Program-made: the position numbers and the translations under genes
The notes under the pieces: model-generated
Databases searched by the model: none
What the model was told of the DNA's origin: nothing
The model's input: only the letters and a program-made list of their open reading frames with translations
Shown here: positions 6,753 through 8,038 of the stretch, piece after piece
Layout: every line of letters begins with the position of its first letter
Numbering within the stretch: position 1 is the stretch's first letter
Assembly: GCA_016183945.1 (NCBI GenBank)
Contig: JACPDP010000059.1
Span: 2,855-10,892, forward strand
Origin: Magnetospirillum sp.
GTDB taxonomy: Bacteria > Pseudomonadota > Alphaproteobacteria > Rhodospirillales > Magnetospirillaceae
DNA length: 8,038 nucleotides
Reading direction: 5' to 3'

Positions 6753-7908
6753 GCCATTCGGCCGCTCCCAGCCCCGCCCGCCGCCCGGTGGCGAAGCAGC
6801 CGGTGAGCAGGTAGCCGCCGGTGGGCGCCTCCCAGTCGAGCATCTCGCCGGCAGCGAACACGCCGGGTCGGCTGTTCAGCATCAACCGATCGTCCAACGC
6901 CTCGAAGCGGATGCCGCCGGCGGTCGAGATGGCCTCGGCGATGGGGCGGGGGCCTTTCAGCCGTAGCGGCAAGGCCTTCAGCGCCTCGACGGTGATATTG
7001 GCCCCCAGCAGCTCGCGCGCCAGTCCAAGCGCCACCCCATCCAGACCGGTGGTGCGGTGCAGGTGGGTGGCCAGCGAGCGGCTGCCGCGGGGCCGGGCCA
7101 GCGCCGCGGTCAGTTTGTCCAGGCTCCAGTCGGGCTTGAGATCGATGAAAAGCGTGGGCTCCCCGGCATCGCGCAGGGCGGCCGACAGGGTATAAACCGC
7201 GCCGCCTTCGATGCCCGCATCGGAGATCATCGCCTCGCCCCGCACTGTCCGCCCGCCGAACGACAGCGCCACCGCCTTCAACGGCTGGCCGGCGAAGCGG
7301 GAGCGGAAATGCTCCGACCACGCGACATCGAAGCCGCAATTGGCCGGCTTCAGCGGTACCACCTCGACGCCAAATAGGGAAACCCAGCCACCATCCGATC
7401 CCAGTTGCGGCCAACTGGCACCGCCGAGGGCCAGCACGGTGGCGGCGGGGGAAGCCAATACCTCACCGGCCGGTGCCGCGAAGCGCAAGGCCCCGTCGCG
7501 CCAGCCCAGCCAGCGATGTCGCATATGGAAGGTGACACCCAACTCCCGTAACCGCCGCAGCCAGGCCCGCAACAGAGGTGCCGCCTTGAAGTCGGCGGGG
7601 AACACGCGGCCGGAGCTGCCGACGAAGGTGTCGATGCCCAGGCCTGCGGCCCAGGCCCGCACTTGCTCCGGACCGAACGCGGCCAGCAGGGAGGCAAAGG
7701 CGTCGGCCCGCTCGCCGTAGCGGGTGGTAAAGCGGCCCAGCGGCTCGGCATGGGTGAGGTTCATGCCGCCCTTGCCCGCCAGCAGGAACTTGCGTCCCAC
7801 CGAGGGCATGGCGTCGAACAGATGCACCGCATGGCCGCGTCCCGCCAGCATCTCGGCGGCCATCAGGCCGGCGGGGCCGCCGCCGATAATGCTGACATGG
7901 TCAGCCAT
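6721..7908 (-). CDS. HI0933/YhiN-like FAD-dependent flavoprotein of unknown function
   Basis: A 395-residue predicted flavoprotein. An N-terminal dinucleotide-binding fold is clear: IIGGGPAG (7-14) with the ribose-binding acid Asp32 at the end of strand 2. [16 protein letters not shown] (38-53) is the signature of the HI0933/YhiN family. SSGRVFP (98-104), [16 protein letters not shown] (159-174) and the C-terminal FAD-contacting [15 protein letters not shown] (352-366) also fit. It probably belongs to the shorter subgroup typified by Pseudomonas PP_4765. The biochemical role is unknown. The start at 7908 was chosen because the fold begins immediately and GGAGG (complement of 7918-7922) lies 9 bp upstream; the frame stays open to 7998, but those 30 residues fall in repeat DNA. 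It is convergent with the ligase, so it is unlikely to belong to the phenylacetate operon. Confidence 0.88.
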   Translation of the reverse strand: MADHVSIIGGGPAGLMAAEMLAGRGHAVHLFDAMPSVGRKFLLAGKGGMNLTHAEPLGRFTTRYGERADAFASLLAAFGPEQVRAWAAGLGIDTFVGSSGRVFPADFKAAPLLRAWLRRLRELGVTFHMRHRWLGWRDGALRFAAPAGEVLASPAATVLALGGASWPQLGSDGGWVSLFGVEVVPLKPANCGFDVAWSEHFRSRFAGQPLKAVALSFGGRTVRGEAMISDAGIEGGAVYTLSAALRDAGEPTLFIDLKPDWSLDKLTAALARPRGSRSLATHLHRTTGLDGVALGLARELLGANITVEALKALPLRLKGPRPIAEAISTAGGIRFEALDDRLMLNSRPGVFAAGEMLDWEAPTGGYLLTGCFATGRRAGLGAAEWLSRRPSSAGP

Positions 7909-7917
7909 TTGACTTCT

Positions 7918-7942
7918 CCTCCCCTGCCGCAGGCGGGGGAGG
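7918..7942 (-). promoter_or_regulatory. GC-rich hairpin containing the flavoprotein ribosome-binding site
   Basis: CCTCCCCTGCC (7918-7928) and GGCGGGGGAGG (7932-7942) form an 11-bp stem with one T/G wobble-type mismatch (T7925 with G7935) and a GCA loop. In the leftward transcript the Shine-Dalgarno GGAGG (complement of 7918-7922) lies in the 3' arm of this stem, next to the ATG at 7908. The fold could therefore restrain translation. It may instead be only a consequence of a repeat having landed there. Confidence 0.6.
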
Positions 7943-8038
7943 GCAGGGTGGGGGCCCAAGCGAAGCGCGGAAGTTTGTCCGCCCGGCACCACTCCCACCT
8001 CGCTTTGCTCGTTGGGCGCCCACCCGACCTCCCCCGCC
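7932..8038. repeat. Imperfect long inverted repeat (intergenic palindromic element), possibly cut by the window edge
   Basis: The arm at 7932-7959 and the reverse complement of 8012-8038 share GGCGGGGGAGG, then GGGTGGG, then GCCCAA, broken by two mismatches and one single-base gap. A weaker AGCG-containing match follows on the loop side. The loop is about 52 bp (7960-8011). Structure and composition resemble the dispersed palindromic intergenic elements of GC-rich alphaproteobacteria. I cannot show here that it is multicopy. The left arm can pair either with 7918-7928 or with 8028-8038, so two alternative folds exist. Confidence 0.6.

Overview
The window comes from a GC-rich proteobacterium with strong G/C bias at third codon positions. 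An alphaproteobacterium of the Rhodospirillales (Magnetospirillum-like) is my best guess. This rests on codon bias, the style of the GC-rich intergenic inverted repeat at the right end, and the presence of an anaerobic aromatic pathway. I have no marker gene to prove it.

The core (665-6752, + strand) is a compact operon for the anaerobic alpha-oxidation of phenylacetate. In order it holds a FlK-type hotdog-fold acyl-CoA thioesterase (665-1075), the molybdopterin subunit padB (1072-3858), the four-cluster iron-sulfur subunit padC (3855-4502), the NrfD/DmsC-like membrane anchor padD (4499-5377), and a phenylacetate-CoA ligase (padJ, 5430-6752). The first four genes are joined by three consecutive ATGA stop/start overlaps. 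padJ follows after a 52-bp gap with its own strong Shine-Dalgarno sequence. A good sigma70-type promoter (TTGCTT-N17-TATAAT, 512-540) lies upstream, and a perfect 19-bp palindrome (474-492) lies further upstream as a candidate operator.

The pathway logic is as follows. The ligase makes phenylacetyl-CoA from phenylacetate, CoA and ATP. PadBCD oxidises the alpha-methylene group by four electrons to the alpha-keto level and passes the electrons through five predicted Fe-S centres to the quinone pool. The CoA thioester of phenylglyoxylate must then be hydrolysed, and the leading thioesterase gene is a plausible dedicated enzyme or subunit for that step. That last point is inference and is the most interesting hypothesis in the window. 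The next enzyme, phenylglyoxylate dehydrogenase, is not in the window.

To the left, divergently transcribed, is the 5' part of a Leu/Ile/Val-type ABC transporter substrate-binding protein (1-418, - strand, cut by the window edge), which could import an aromatic acid or amino acid. To the right, convergent with padJ and overlapping it by 32 bp, is an HI0933/YhiN-like FAD flavoprotein (6721-7908, - strand). It looks like ordinary genome background unrelated to the operon. Its ribosome-binding site lies in the stem of a GC-rich hairpin that belongs to a larger inverted repeat (7918-8038) running to the window edge. No tRNA, rRNA, CRISPR array, transposase or phage gene was seen, and no stretch longer than 300 bp lacks a gene.
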